The notes beneath the pieces are model-generated. The model saw only the letters and a program-made list of their open reading frames with translations, was not told where the DNA came from and ran no database searches. The position numbers were made by a program, and so were the translations under genes. Below, piece by piece: positions 22,251 to 33,516 of a stretch of 64,000 nucleotides of DNA (positions within the stretch are counted from its first letter, which is position 1; the number at the start of each line of letters is the position of its first letter). Source of the DNA: Nannochloropsis oceanica. Lineage: Eukaryota; Sar; Eustigmatophyceae; Eustigmatales; Monodopsidaceae. Where the stretch lies: assembly GCA_004519485.1 (NCBI GenBank), contig CP038107.1, positions 806,001 to 870,000 of the forward strand. Reading direction: 5' to 3'.

Positions 22251-24428
22251 AAGAAGAGAAGAGGCAGTGCCGGCACGCCTCTCTCTCAACGGATAAAGGA
22301 ACGTCTTCTCGCCGGCACCAGCACCAGCAATAGGACCAGCAGCGACTCACAGGGTCAACGAGACTCCCTCTCCTCCCCTTCCTCCCTCCAGCTCTCCCCC
22401 CCTCCATCCCTATATCGCTGTTCCTCCGATCCCACAGTAGCCATGAATCATCAGCAGCAGAGATCGCACTTGTCCCCCTGCGGTAACATGATGATAAACG
22501 GTCCTTCCTCCCCTCCCTCCTTCGCTTCCTCCCCGACCTCCTACCTGGGCCCTGCCGCAGAAGAGGACGAGCACCAAGCCGACTGGTCCGTCTGCCGCCC
22601 TTGGCAACGCATACAGCAGCAGCAGCAGCACGATACGCACGAAGCACAAGGGGGGGAAAGAGGGGCAGTATTCTACAACGTCACCACCAGAGACGATCCG
22701 GGAACGTGGACTTTTATCTCCCGGGAAGGGGGAGTTGGAGTAGTAGGAAAGGAGGGAAGGAAGGAGGGAAGGGTGGTTGGAACACCTACAGGTGGAACCG
22801 TTCCGGCAGAGGCAGTTGAACGGGCGGCAGGAACAGCAGAAGGAGAGAGGGAGGGTGGAGAGGGTTCGGTCTCTCCTGGCTTGAAGCTGCACCGCTCGTT
22901 TTCTTCTGGGCAAGAGGATTCACTTAGCAGCCATAACGGAGGGAGAGAGGGGGTGGGAGGCATGGAAGGAGGGGGAAAAAGAACACCAAAGGAAGGGATG
23001 GAAGGAGGGAGGGAGGGAGGGCAAGTGCATCAGTTGGTGGCCGTGGAGTTTGTTGTCGTGTTGGATGACCGAGAAGGAGGCGAGAAAGAGGAGAACGAGA
23101 GAGAAGGGAAGAAGGAAGGAGGGAAGGAGGGGGGAAGGGAGGGGAGGGAGAGGGAAGGTGTGGTGGCCCCCATGCCGGTACATGCATACGGGGAGTTAGT
23201 GAAGACGGAGATGGGCCGTCTTTTCCTGAGGGAGAGTGGACTCCTTGCGCAGTTGCTGGCGCATTGCCACCATGATAGTGATGATGGTGACAATTCTACT
23301 ACTGCTGTTCCTGCGGTCGAGGAAGGAGGTAATCACGTGCCCTTCCAAAACACAGCCGCCGCCGCCGCAGCAGCAGCAGCAGCAGCAGCAGCAGCTGTAG
23401 GAAAGAGCGGGCACAGGGACCTGATGTATCCTTCTCCCTCTTCGTCTACCAACCCAGCAGCCACAGAGGCCTTGCTGTGGGCCCTTGGACATACCTGCTC
23501 AACCGACGCCGGCCTCCGCCTCGTCCTCAGTCTCGCTCCTCGAGCGGTCGCCTTCCTGTGCACAACTGCGGAGACCCACCCGCGTCTCTCCGTGCGAGGG
23601 ACGGGGGTGTGTGTGCTTGGTCTCGTGGCTGGTTCGGAACTGGGTAGGTGGGAGCTGGCCAAGTGGGGGTGGGAGGGAGGGGGAGAAAGAGGAAGGGGGG
23701 CGATCGGGGGAAGGCTGGCGTTGCCGAAAGATTTGGGGAGGATGGTCCGAGTGCGGGAGGGGGGAGAAGGGGAAAAGGAGGAGGATTTGGCGTCGAGTTT
23801 GACGCGGAGCTTGGGTGTTCCACCGGCGGTGCCATCCCGTCCTTCTCCGTTCCCAACGCCGTCTCGGTACTTGTCTTCTCCCACCCCGAATTCAGTCGTG
23901 CGTGGAGGGAGGGAAGAAGGAGAAGAAGGGGGAGGGGAAGGTGTCGGAAGGGAGGACGGGGGGATCGCCGGAACTTCACCCTCTGTCTCTCCACCTCTAC
24001 CCCTTCCCCTTCTTCTTCAGCAGCAGCAGCAGCAGCAGTCCTCGCAGCGTCGTGCCGCCCCTCTGCCAGTCATTATAGAATGCGTTCCCAACAAGGAACA
24101 GAAAGGAGAAAGGGAGGGGGAAAGGGAGAAAGGGAGCAGTGACAGCGTGGAAGACGAAATTCTATCACTGATAATTCAATTATCTAATTACGTCACGCGA
24201 AAAGACGCCCAACATCGGTTGATTCGGCTACGGCGAAAAAGTCGGTACCGGCAAAAATTTGAGTCGTTGCGGTTCTTTTTACGCGTGCAGGAAGTGATGG
24301 GCGTGTATGCGTTTAAGGTTCCAGTGAGACGGTTTTTGACTGAGTTGTTTGGGAGTGTGGACCTGTTTTCAACATCTGGATGGGGGGGGTTAAGGGAGAG
24401 AGGGGAGGGGGAGGAGGGAAAGGAGTGA
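17042..24428 (+). CDS. RICTOR: RICTOR orthologue, TORC2 subunit
   Basis: Scaffold of TOR complex 2, which phosphorylates AGC kinases. The N-terminal helical-repeat domain shows the RICTOR pattern: RLDVLVMRSL (about residue 261), ALETLRNIALTHTELVVICD (about 395), EPILLTLLHLIDNPSSRRFL, PFTNLDN. The middle has TRSRVLDTQNAQLWEWEPI (about 945; compare 'VL-TK-Y--W-WDLI' of animal RICTOR) and PLFLRFLGCEAGITFLQKSG (about 1425). The C-terminal domain V follows: ALLWALGHTCSTDAGLRLVL and LSVRGTGVCVLGLVAGSELG (around 23470-23640), then the terminal block ILSLIIQLSNYVTRKDAQHR to RRFLTELFGSVD, as at the end of animal RICTOR. No introns are needed. Total is about 2,460 aa against about 1,700 in human, enlarged by polyQ (19583-19615, 20669-20703), polyE and Gly/Arg/Glu tracts. 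The frame changes at or near the G12 run 21801-21812. Confidence 0.88.
19583..20703 (+). repeat. CAG tracts encoding polyglutamine in RICTOR
   Basis: Two nearly pure CAG runs, about 19583-19617 and 20669-20703, encode about 11-12 Gln each. They sit between conserved blocks. Confidence 0.85.
21801..21812 (+). repeat. G12 run at the frame change in RICTOR
   Basis: The upstream RICTOR frame is protein-like up to FNESVTPLVAGGG; beyond this run the protein-like frame is a different one (LMGLATASHAVELLVDTAV onward). A longer G18 run at 21469-21486 in the same gene does not change frame. Confidence 0.8.
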
Positions 24429-25047
24429 TTGGTGATGGGTGTGTATTTGTTTGAGAAAATAGTGGTAGAGGAGAGGATTAATGATGAAAGAATGAAGGGG
24501 AAGAAAGGAAGAACGGCGGGTGGCAATAGCTATTGCTTTTATGTGGTATATGGTTTGATCGTCGGTGCGAGTGTGAACGATAAGGGTATTCGTGTTCGAC
24601 TGCGCAGAATTCGTCGGTCTAGTCAATTCGTCTCATATTTCCTCTCTGTTTCCCTCTCTTTCTCTTTCTCCTTCTCTTTCAATCTCATTCTCTCCTCTCT
24701 ACTGTAAATTCATGACCTGGCAGCTACCGTGGTGGAGAGGCAGATACAATCACATGTCGTGTGTCGGCACCGGTCAAGTAAAGCCCCTTTCTTCCCTTAC
24801 CGGCGTTGAGCCCTGATCAACAGACTCCTCGCAGGTGATGTTTCATCATAATATCAGAGGTCCTCCGCAGACAGGCGAGCACGGGTTGGCTCCATCTCTC
24901 ATTTTTTGTCATTTCCACCTCGTTCCAACGGTCCTTACGGTCCCCATTCCTCCCTTGTACCAATCAATTTATTGATTCTCTCCTTGTAAATATTCGTCCT
25001 CGCCCGTCTCTCCCTTCCTCCCTCCCTCCCTCCATCCCTGCTTGCCT
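24429..25047. other. Intergenic, convergent 3' regions
   Basis: Between the RICTOR end (+) and the oxidoreductase end (-). Contains a pyrimidine run (TCTCTTTCTC) around 24640-24700; no gene supported. Confidence 0.55.
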
Positions 25048-26993
25048 TTATTTTCCCCCCTCCATCTCCACCCACCCTCCGTCCCTCTCCTTGGCACTCA
25101 TCAGTACCGCGTCCAGCACCATCTGAGTCTTCAACATCTGCTCTGGCCACTTGGTTGTCTCCCCCCCGCCTTCCCTCGACAGGTTCGAAAGAAGGCGGAC
25201 CATGCAGGCTTCTTGAGAGGACGGGTGCCCGTGCGAGGCCTCGCTAACGTGGAGCTTCTCGGTGTACGAGTGCACGACCTGAGGGAGGGACGGAGGGATG
25301 GAGGGAGGGATGGATGAATGGATGGAGGGAGGGCTATTTAGGAGATTACCTCATCCTGTCATACAGCGACGAAGTATAGTTTATCCCGCCTTTCCTCCCT
25401 TCCTCCTTCACTCCTTTCCCCCTCCCTCCCTCTATTCCTACCTGGTCGAGCCCCTCGTGTTTAAAGCATTGGCGATTGATATCGAAGGAAAGATACCGGC
25501 CGGGGACGGGCAAGACAAAGTCTTTCAGCTGGATCGACGCCTTCTCGCCGTTTAGAACCTAGGGAGTGGAGGACGGGAATGGAGGGAGGAAGTTAAGCGG
25601 GGGTGGTCCGGTAAGTGATTGAGATCAAGAGCGAGAAGAGGGACGAACACAATCAAGGGAAACATCCACCACCCGTGTTGAACAACACCTACCGCAAGCT
25701 GTGTCTCATGCGTCAAGAAAGAGCAAAAGAACGTCGCCGAGCACCCATAGTCAAATATCAACTCGGCGGAGAACTCGTAAGGTACTCCCTCCTCATTCGC
25801 CGCGTGGATACACCCACGGGCGCGGATGGGCAGGAGCCAATCGAGTGCCCAGAGGGTAAAGCGAATGTTGTACCACCTAGGAGAAGGGAGAGGTGGGAGG
25901 GGGAGAGGATGGGTGGAGGAGGCAAGGGGGGGAGCCCGGGGATATGGGGATGTGAATTAGAGGCGCTAGAGAATGTTGTACCACCTAGGAGGAGGGAGAG
26001 GTGGGAGGGAGAGAGGATGGGTAGAGGAGGCAAGGGGAGGAGGCCGGGGATATGGGGGTGTGAATTAGAGGCGCTAGAAAACCAAGACTTCTCTTTTCTT
26101 CTATCATTTACTTCGACGTAGCACCGCCACAGAAACAAAGAGGTTTAGGTCTTCATACCCGTCATCCCCCACTCTGCTATCCTTCAGTGACTTACCCCAA
26201 ATCCCCTAGGCATCCCAAAGGCTCTGTGGCGCTAGAGCAACGAATGTTGCTTTTGAAGAAATCGTCGTCGGCCTTGAAGCAAAACTCCGTGTTGATCCTC
26301 TTGAGGGCGCCGAGGGAGGGCAGGGTGTGGTGGAGGAGGGGCAGGCGGGCGGAGTGCACAAACATGACCCCGTCCATGAGGTGGACGTTGTGCTGGGGGT
26401 AGAAAAGGGAGGAGGGAGGAAGGGAAGGGAAGGGTGGCATGAGTGTGTACTAGAACCCGCTTTTTAAAAAAGTGTTTCATCCCTCCTTTCCATCTACCCC
26501 CTTCGTTAAATCCCTCAAATCGTTATTGTACCCCAATTGTTACCTTGATGCAAGCCTGGATCATCTCCTGCACATCCTCTGTCGTGAGGCCTACCGGCTT
26601 TTCCACCAATACATGCTTCCCCGACGCCGCTGCCTTCAGCACCCATTCCTTCCGCAGGGCAGTAGGCAAAGGGATGTAAACCACATCCACATCGTCCCGC
26701 GCCAAGGCCGCTGCGTACCCCTCCACGGCCTCGGGTGCGTCCGGAAAGGGCACTTGGGCTTGGCACTCGTCTATAAAATCCTGGGCCCGACAAAAATCCC
26801 GGGAGGCTACGCAGACCACTCGTGAATTCCCGCTCATGCGTATGGCTTTCCACAGCTTGTGCGCAATGGTAGCGCTGCCCAATATAGCCCAACCCGCTTT
26901 ATTGTCATCCGCAGAAGAGGAATGGTGGCTGCTAAGGCGCCGCCGGTTGCCGGAATACGGTTTGTCGTAATCGTGATCGTGGTGGGACATCAT
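25048..26993 (-). CDS. Gfo/Idh/MocA-family NAD(P)-dependent oxidoreductase
   Basis: Five exons on the minus strand: 26993-26544, 26392-26196, 25876-25693, 25558-25442, 25278-25048; all GT..AG, phases agree, 392 aa. N-terminal Rossmann fold with GWAILGSATIAHKLWKAIR (residues about 34-52), then DVDVVYIPLPTALRKEWVLK and the family's EKPVG catalytic-lysine motif (GKHVLVEKPVG). The C-terminal substrate domain has RCSSATEPLGCLGDLGWYNI and GVPYEFSAELIFDYG, the pattern of plant At4g09670-like and dihydrodiol-dehydrogenase-like members. Residues 2-30 are a His/Asp/Ser-rich extension without a clear signal. Likely cytosolic; substrate (a sugar or diol) unknown. Exon 3's acceptor lies in the proximal copy of a 108-bp tandem duplication; the distal copy offers a decoy acceptor. 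Head-to-head with LIG4. Confidence 0.9.
25863..26078. repeat. 108-bp tandem duplication spanning a 3' splice site
   Basis: Copy A 25863-25970 and copy B 25971-26078, exact 108-bp period, about 94% identical by eye (roughly six substitutions, no indel). On the minus strand each copy contains pyrimidine tract, CTAG acceptor and the first exon bases GTGGTACAACATTC. Copy A joins the real exon 3; copy B lies fully in the intron. Confidence 0.93.
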
Positions 26994-27907
26994 GGTCTTG
27001 CTGGATGCGGAGGGAGCTCCGACAATGTATATATGTAGAGGAGCAGGGGAGGGTGGAGCAGGGGCCCGATGTTCTGTGTTGCCTGTTGTGGATCGTTATG
27101 TGGAAAGGGGGATGGGTGTTGGGTGGCAAAACCTAATGGTACGTGGGGTTGTACTGTGGTAGCTGCCGGGGGGGTGGGGGTGGGGGCATGTTTAGATGGG
27201 GGGATGGTAAGGGGCGAGAGGAAAGGTCCAACCTGGACTGGGCACGTGCGCATGAACCGCAAAGTGGTACACGAGCGTCCAGGTGCACAGACAAGTGCCT
27301 TTCCCCATACGTGAGGTTCATGAGAGAGCTACAGCACCTCTTTGCTCGAACTAGCTTGGAAATGGAAAATGAACCAAAAATCATCTTTCAGTTTCCGAAA
27401 GTGTGTAGCATCCTGGGAAGAGCCACTATGTGGAGAATCAACCAAAAACTCTTCTTGACTTGTTATAACAAAGGTCTTTCTCGAGCACTCCAGGTGCACA
27501 ATGCACGTGCCCACCGTCTCCCCGTCCGACTGTCCAGGTTCAGAACCTCGTCGGACGTTGGCGAGGCAGAGGGTCTTGAAGAGGTAGGAGGTTGGCCGCC
27601 TTCTGGCTTCGCAATTCATGCAGTCTCCCCCATCCGACACGCTATTGGTTATCGACGGCCCAATACATACTTCGGATTATTCAGAGACTTAACAAGAGCT
27701 ATTATCGATCTCACGATAGAAGCAATCAATCAATCTCCCCAAAGAACGGTGGGGGAAGAATAAACCAATTAATCAATCAATCGCAACATCTACACAAAAG
27801 CACCAACGTGTGCATTGCAGGCACCAGACGCACAAGCTCGCCCTTATCCCCATCCACACTCAAATCTACAGAAAACTCGCGGCTGGAGTGTGTTGGCGTA
27901 TGAATTG
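26994..27907. other. Intergenic, divergent upstream region (oxidoreductase / LIG4)
   Basis: Holds a 206-codon open frame at 27143-27763 (+) and a 103-codon frame opposite (27329-27640), neither with a recognised domain; they mask one another and I do not call a gene. CACGTG-type hexamers occur near 27242 and 27502, possible G-box/E-box sites but unproven. Confidence 0.45.
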
Positions 27908-30900
27908 ATGCCACCGCCGCCGGTTCGGGATGTGGACTACGACGACTCGAGTTCCCCGCTCAAGCAGGCCGTGATGCAGCAGCAGGAGCAGCAACAGGGT
28001 CACGATGGTCATACCCTACCATGCGATACATTTACCATTGGACGCGACACCCTTTTGCGCCAGCAAGACAAGCGGCATCAGGTCCCAGGCGAGATCTTGG
28101 TGAAGCTGGAAGCAGCTGCGAATGCCCTGCCCTTTGCCCTCTTCTGCGACAAGCTTGAGATGCTTGAAAGGAAGAAGGCCAGCGGTCATTCAAAACGCCG
28201 GTGGTTCTTTGATTCCCAGCTGTGCAACTGGCTCAAGAAGGCATCGGACGGGCCTGTGTCGCTCTATCCGATCATTAAGTTTTTGCTGCCGGAGAAAGAC
28301 GCGCGCCAAGGGCAGTACAAGTTGGGGCCTAAAACCATAGGAGAGGCCCTCGTTAAGGCTCTTGGACTCAGTGCACATTCCGACGCGGCTCAACGCATCA
28401 CGAATTTGGCTGGGGGTGATTTGTACGTATTGATGCGTGTTTACAGATGTTGCAAATACATGTAGCGGGTTATAAACTCGATGGTCATTTCTATTTTCCC
28501 TCACTGTCCCCCCTCATCTATCGACACTTTCTTCAACCACAGCAAGAGAAGCGCGTATGTTAAACAAGACTACTCGGGAGATTTTGCGACAAAAGTCGAG
28601 TCCGTCTTGACAACACGCATTCAAACGGTAGCGTGTCTAGGTTATTGCGGCCATACTTCCCTCCCTCCTTCCCTCCCTCCTTCCCTTCCCCCCCCCCTCG
28701 TTACTTTTCGATGCCTCTGTACTCAAATTATGTTCACCTAGTAAGGGTCCTTCCCCTCCCCAATCACATTTCCCGTGGCTGGCTCCCTCCCTCTTTCCTT
28801 CCCTCCCCCTTCCCTCTCTCCGTTCATTTAATCCCTTCCGAGGTCTGTGTCGCCCTCTTTACTCACCTTTTTTCCTTCCTTCCCTTCCTCCCTCCCTCCC
28901 TCCCGCCTGCCTTACCGCCCATCTGCCCACAGGAGCCCTCCAAGCTCACGCTCAAGGAGATCGATAGCATGCTGGAAGAGATCGCCCATCCCAAATCAAA
29001 CGAGGATGGCAAGGCCAAAATGGTTGAGAGGCTGAAGATCTTCTCTGGGCTCACAGGGCGCATGAATCCCCGAGAATTAAAGTGGCTGGTAAGAGAGCGA
29101 GGAGTTGGCGTATCGAGGACGAGGGGGTGGGGGAGAGGAGGAGGGGTTCGCATGGTCTTCCGAGCCCGTCTGATGAGGAAACATCAACTTGACTCGACTT
29201 CGTCGGCCTCCAGTTTTTGTTTTATATATACATTTTTAAGCGATGCATATAATAAGTCGTTGGGATGGAAGGGGAAGGGCAGGTCTGGAAAGAGAGGCGA
29301 AGTGAATTTGGGTTTTCCAACGGAAAGAGGGAGGTTTCACCAAGCGACCATACACATTCCTCCCTCCCTCCCTTCCCCCCTCTCTCCTTCGTTTTCTCTT
29401 TTTCTCCCTCCGTGCCGCCTGACAGGTGCGCCTCCTTTTGGGAGACATGAAGACAGGGATGAAGAGCGATACGGTCCTAAAGGTGTTTGGGGAGGATGGC
29501 CCAAGTCGACTGGAGACGGTGCATGACCTCCGGACATTGTGTGCAGAAGCTGCCTTGAAGTAAGCACGGGAAGGAGGGAGGGAGGGCGGGAGGGAGGGCG
29601 GGCGTGGTATTCTGATCCAGTCCAGCTGAGGCTATCTTGGAGTAAGAATGGGATGGAAGGAAGGAGGGAGAGGGGGGGGGGGAAGGAGAGGGGAAGGACG
29701 AAAGGAAGAAAGAAGGGCATGTCATCCTGAGTCTAATCGCACTAAACCTCTTTCCCTCTTTCCCCCCCTTCTTCCCCCTCTCCTCCCTAGCGTCGACTCC
29801 GATGTCCGCGTTCAGCTCATGACACCCTTCAAGGTCCACGTGTGTGCCCGGGCCAACTCCGCTAGCGCCGCACTCTCCAAGATGGAGGGCCAGCCGTTTC
29901 TGATGGAGCGGAAGCTGGATGGAGAGCGGTATGTGCTGCATAAAAGGGGAAACCAGCTTCGATTCTTTTCGCGCAATCTCAAGGTATGCAGACGGAGCCC
30001 ATTTCGGCAGGGTTACTAAACGCGTGAATAGGAAGGGCAATCGATTCGCTTGCTCCGTTCCCTCCTTTCTTCTTTCCTTCCGCCTCAGTACAGGTATTCA
30101 ATGATTTGTCCCTCCCCCTCTCCTCAGGGTCCACGGCTGGAGTACTATGAAGTGTTGAATGACATATTCCTTCATTTCTCCCTACCTCTCTCACTTCCTC
30201 CCTCCTCAGGACGCACGGCCGGAGTACTACACGATCTTAAATGAGATGTTCCTCGCGCGCCTCCAGAGTGTGGAAGACCTTATTCTAGACGGGGAGGTGG
30301 TGGCGTGGAGCGATAAACTAGGTGATTACGAGCGTTTCGGATCCAACAAAACGGTGGCCATTGCCCAAGCGCAGGAAGCGGCGGCGGGGATAGGTGTGAG
30401 GGAGGAAGGGCAGGGGGCGGTGGAGGGGCGGAACTTGATGTATGTGGTGTTTGACGTGGTGTATGTGGGAGGGAGGGGAAGCGAGGAGGCGTTTCGTAAG
30501 GCAGGGGTTAGGGCGTGTCGGGCGTGGGAGGTGGGGAAGAAGCCGTTAAGGGAACGACGGGCGCTGTTGTCGGCGATTGCAAACACCGAGAAGAAAGTGT
30601 TGGAGATTGTGGAACACAGGGAAGTTGGCGGCAGCAGCAGCAGTAGACCCGGCTTAAGAGGAGGAGGAGGAGGAGGAGGGGAAGGACGAGGGGGTAGTGT
30701 GGAGCAAGAGCGGTTGGAAACCCTGTCGACTTACTTCGACCATGCCGTGGAGAATGGATGGGAGGGTTTGGTGATCAAAAAACTCGACAGCACCTACATG
30801 GGTCTGGGAGGGCTGGGGGGGGAGAAGGTGGTGAGCCGCGAGAAGGGCGGGTGGGTGAAGATGAAGCCTGACTACGCCGAGACGACGGAGGAGATGGACG

Positions 30901-32849
30901 TGGTGATGCTGGGAGGATACTATAGAGGGGGCGCGCTCTGGAGCGGTTACCCGAGCCGTTTCCTCTTTGGGGTGCGGGCTACGAATGGGAGGTTGGGAGA
31001 CGAGGACGAGGACGAGGACGGGGACGAAGGAGAGAGGGAGGTGATGTATCATACGTTCGCCAGAGTTGCGAATGGGCTCAAGACGAGGCAGAGGGAGGAG
31101 CTGCAGGAGCAGCTGAAGGGACATTGGATGGAGGGAGGGGTAGGGAAGAAGCCCCCTCCGTGGGTCGTGCCCTCAAAACCCGCGAAAGACTACGTGCCGC
31201 CCGTGTGGTTGGACATCAAGAACGCGCCTGTCAAGGTGGTGTCGGTAAAGGGGGGGGAGCTGGTGAAGAGTCGGTATTCAACGGTCGGGTTGACGGTTCG
31301 CTTTCCCCGGATCACGAGGCTGAGGCCGGAGAAGGGCTTGGAGGGGGTGATGACGGAGAAAGAATTGAAGGCGATGATGGAACGACCACCGGGAATGCAT
31401 TTCGCGCGTCCACGCCAAGTGGCACCTTGGGTGGAGGGAGCAGCAGAGAAGGGAGGGGGGAGGAGAGGCAGGAGAAAGGTGGGGAGCATGCCTTTGTTGA
31501 CGCCAGGGTGGGCGGCCGGGGTGGTGGGAGGGGTGGAGGTGAAGGGGAAGGTGTTTCTCGGGTTGAATGTATGCTTGTATGGAAGCACGTTTGTCACGAC
31601 GTTTCCGGGGGCAAGGGGGCTGATGGGTATGAAGGAGGGAAGGGAGACGGCAGGGGGGAGAGTGGAGTTTATGTTGGCAGATGTGATGCGGGTGGTGAAG
31701 GAGCAGGGGGGGGAGGCGAGCACAAATCTGGTGGAGGAAAGCAAGACAATGCGACAGATGTATGAGGAGGAGGAAGAGGAAGGGGAGGAGGAGGAAAGCG
31801 GTGGGCAGGAAGCGAACGGGAAGGGGAAGGGGGAAGTGGAGGGAAGGGAGGAGGAAGGTATCGGCGGGCGCAAGACGAAACGAAAACAACAGGAGAAGGG
31901 GAGGAAGAGCACAGCCAAGAAGAGAGAGAAAAAGCGACAGAAGAAGAAGGAACCGTGCAAGAGCTACGAGCAAGATTTTCTCATCGTTCCCTCCGGACAG
32001 CCCTGCCTGCGCACTACCGCCGCCAAGCTGACCCGTGGCATTGACATCCTCTCCTTCGAGTGGCTGCTGGAATGCCTCCAGGCCGGTCGACGAATCGCCC
32101 CACGCTTTGAACACTACATCGGCATGACTCGTGAGACGGAGGAAAGGATGCACCAGGTTGTGGACATATTTGGCGACCCGTGGACGGACACAAACGGAAC
32201 CGTTAAAGAGCTGATGAAGGTGTTGCAACGCATGCCTGCCCTTCCGTTCGCCCTTCCTACCTCCTGTGCTGCGTCTCGTGGAATTGCCCCAGAAGCGGCT
32301 TGGCAGCGGTTGGTGGAGGATGGGGGGTGGAGCGCAAAGGACGAAAGCATGGTGCTGACGGCGGTAAACTTGTTTTGGGGGAGGAAGAAGGTCTTCTACC
32401 TCGATCGATACTCGGATTGTGGGCCTTTGGACGGTGAGGGCAGAGGGGAGGAGGGGCGCAAGCCGTTGCCATTTACGACGCTGGACGCGGCGATGCTCCT
32501 GTTGCGGCTGCACGGAGCCGTGGTCTCGTCCAGTCTCCACGCAGGAGTCTCGCACATCGTGGTCGATCGACGAGAGCGTTCGCGTTTCTCTTTGCTGCTG
32601 GAGCGGAAGCGAGCGCTAAGACGGCATCCTTGGAATGCATGTGAGAAGCGGGTAGTAGGCCTTGGATGGGTTGAGGGAAGTGTGGCGGCGGGGTATATGA
32701 TGGGGTTTGAAGAGGAGGGGGAGTATGAGGGGGCAGGCGAGGGGGAAGGGCGGAAATTTTTGGTGTCGGACAAGGAGCTGGCGGGGGGAGGCGTTGGATT
32801 GGGGAATGAGGAGAAGGAGGAGGATTGTCGCGAAGAGGTGGAGTTCTAG
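27908..32849 (+). CDS. LIG4: DNA ligase IV
   Basis: ATP-dependent ligase that seals double-strand breaks in non-homologous end joining, normally with XRCC4. Exons 27908-28422, 28543-28627, 28933-29088, 29426-29559, 29791-29983, 30210-32849; phases agree, 1,240 aa (human 911). N-terminal ligase domain: FALFCDKLEMLERKK, KLTLKEIDSMLEEIAHP, VRLLLGDMKTGMKSDTVLKV. Nucleotidyltransferase motif I MERKLDGER (Lys about 338), motif III LILDGEVVAW, motif IV GWEGLVIKKLDSTYMG, motif V GWVKMKPDY, and VGLTVRFPRITRLR. A first BRCT region (SMPLLTPGWAAGVV through DILSFEWLLECLQAG) is interrupted by a long Lys/Glu/Gly insert; a second BRCT follows (FYLDRYSD, FTTLDAAMLLLRLHGAVVSS, VVGLGWVEGSVAAG). The tandem BRCT after the catalytic core marks ligase IV rather than ligase I or III. 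A diverged duplicate of the exon 6 start precedes exon 6. Confidence 0.93.
30121..30254 (+). repeat. Diverged duplication of acceptor plus exon start in LIG4
   Basis: TCCTCAG followed by a coding-like segment occurs twice, 82 bp apart: exon-like start at 30128 (GPRLEYYEVLNDIFL) and the real exon 6 start at 30210 (DARPEYYTILNEMFL). About 70% identical over 45 nt. Use of the first acceptor with read-through puts the message in a frame that ends at 30244. Confidence 0.85.
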
Positions 32850-33516
32850 ATGTTGAGAAGGGAGGGAGTGTACCATATGTGAGTGGATGTCGGGATCCAA
32901 GTGAGGGCTCGAGGCAAGCACGGTGTCTATATCTAATATCTAATTTATTGAAATCGACGACGGATGTTAAAAATCAACAAGACAAAGGGACAAAATATCA
33001 TTATTGTCGAGCGCGAATGCGACATCGATGCTTGAGCCCTGCCGATCCTTGCTCAGCCCGTCTTTTATATTTCCTCTTTCATTTTCTTGACTTCTTGTAC
33101 ATTCATTCCTTCATAGTTCCCTCTTTTCACAGGGCTCAAGTTCGGGATTCGCTTTTCGCTCTTGGGTTTTGTTCTAAAATTGGCTTTGTACTAGAGGGCG
33201 AGTGTGTTTTGAGCAGGTAAGAGGCGGGATTCTGAGCATTGGGCGGAGGATTTTGGTCTATGGTTGTGGTGCCCAAGGCATCCTGAACGGAGACTTTTAA
33301 AAAATAGAGAGGGGAATGCAGAATTTCCCCATTTCCGAATGCGGTAGCATGTACAAAAGAAGTTTCCCGTGCGTATTGCAGCCAAAGTTGGAGGGTAAAA
33401 AAACGCCTCTTTCGCCTCCGTTTGTGTCTTCCGCAGACAACTCATCATGAATGCGATCAGCGCCGACACTACCAGCTAGAATGAGTCGAAACATCATTTA
33501 AACACAAACACGATCC
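32850..33516. other. Intergenic between LIG4 and the GON4L-like gene
   Basis: AT-richer spacer with short frames on both strands. Nothing recognised. Confidence 0.55.

Noticed and set aside
27143-27763. 206-codon + strand open frame upstream of LIG4
   Set aside because: No domain, low-complexity start, and opposing minus-strand frames; lies where two divergent promoters are expected.
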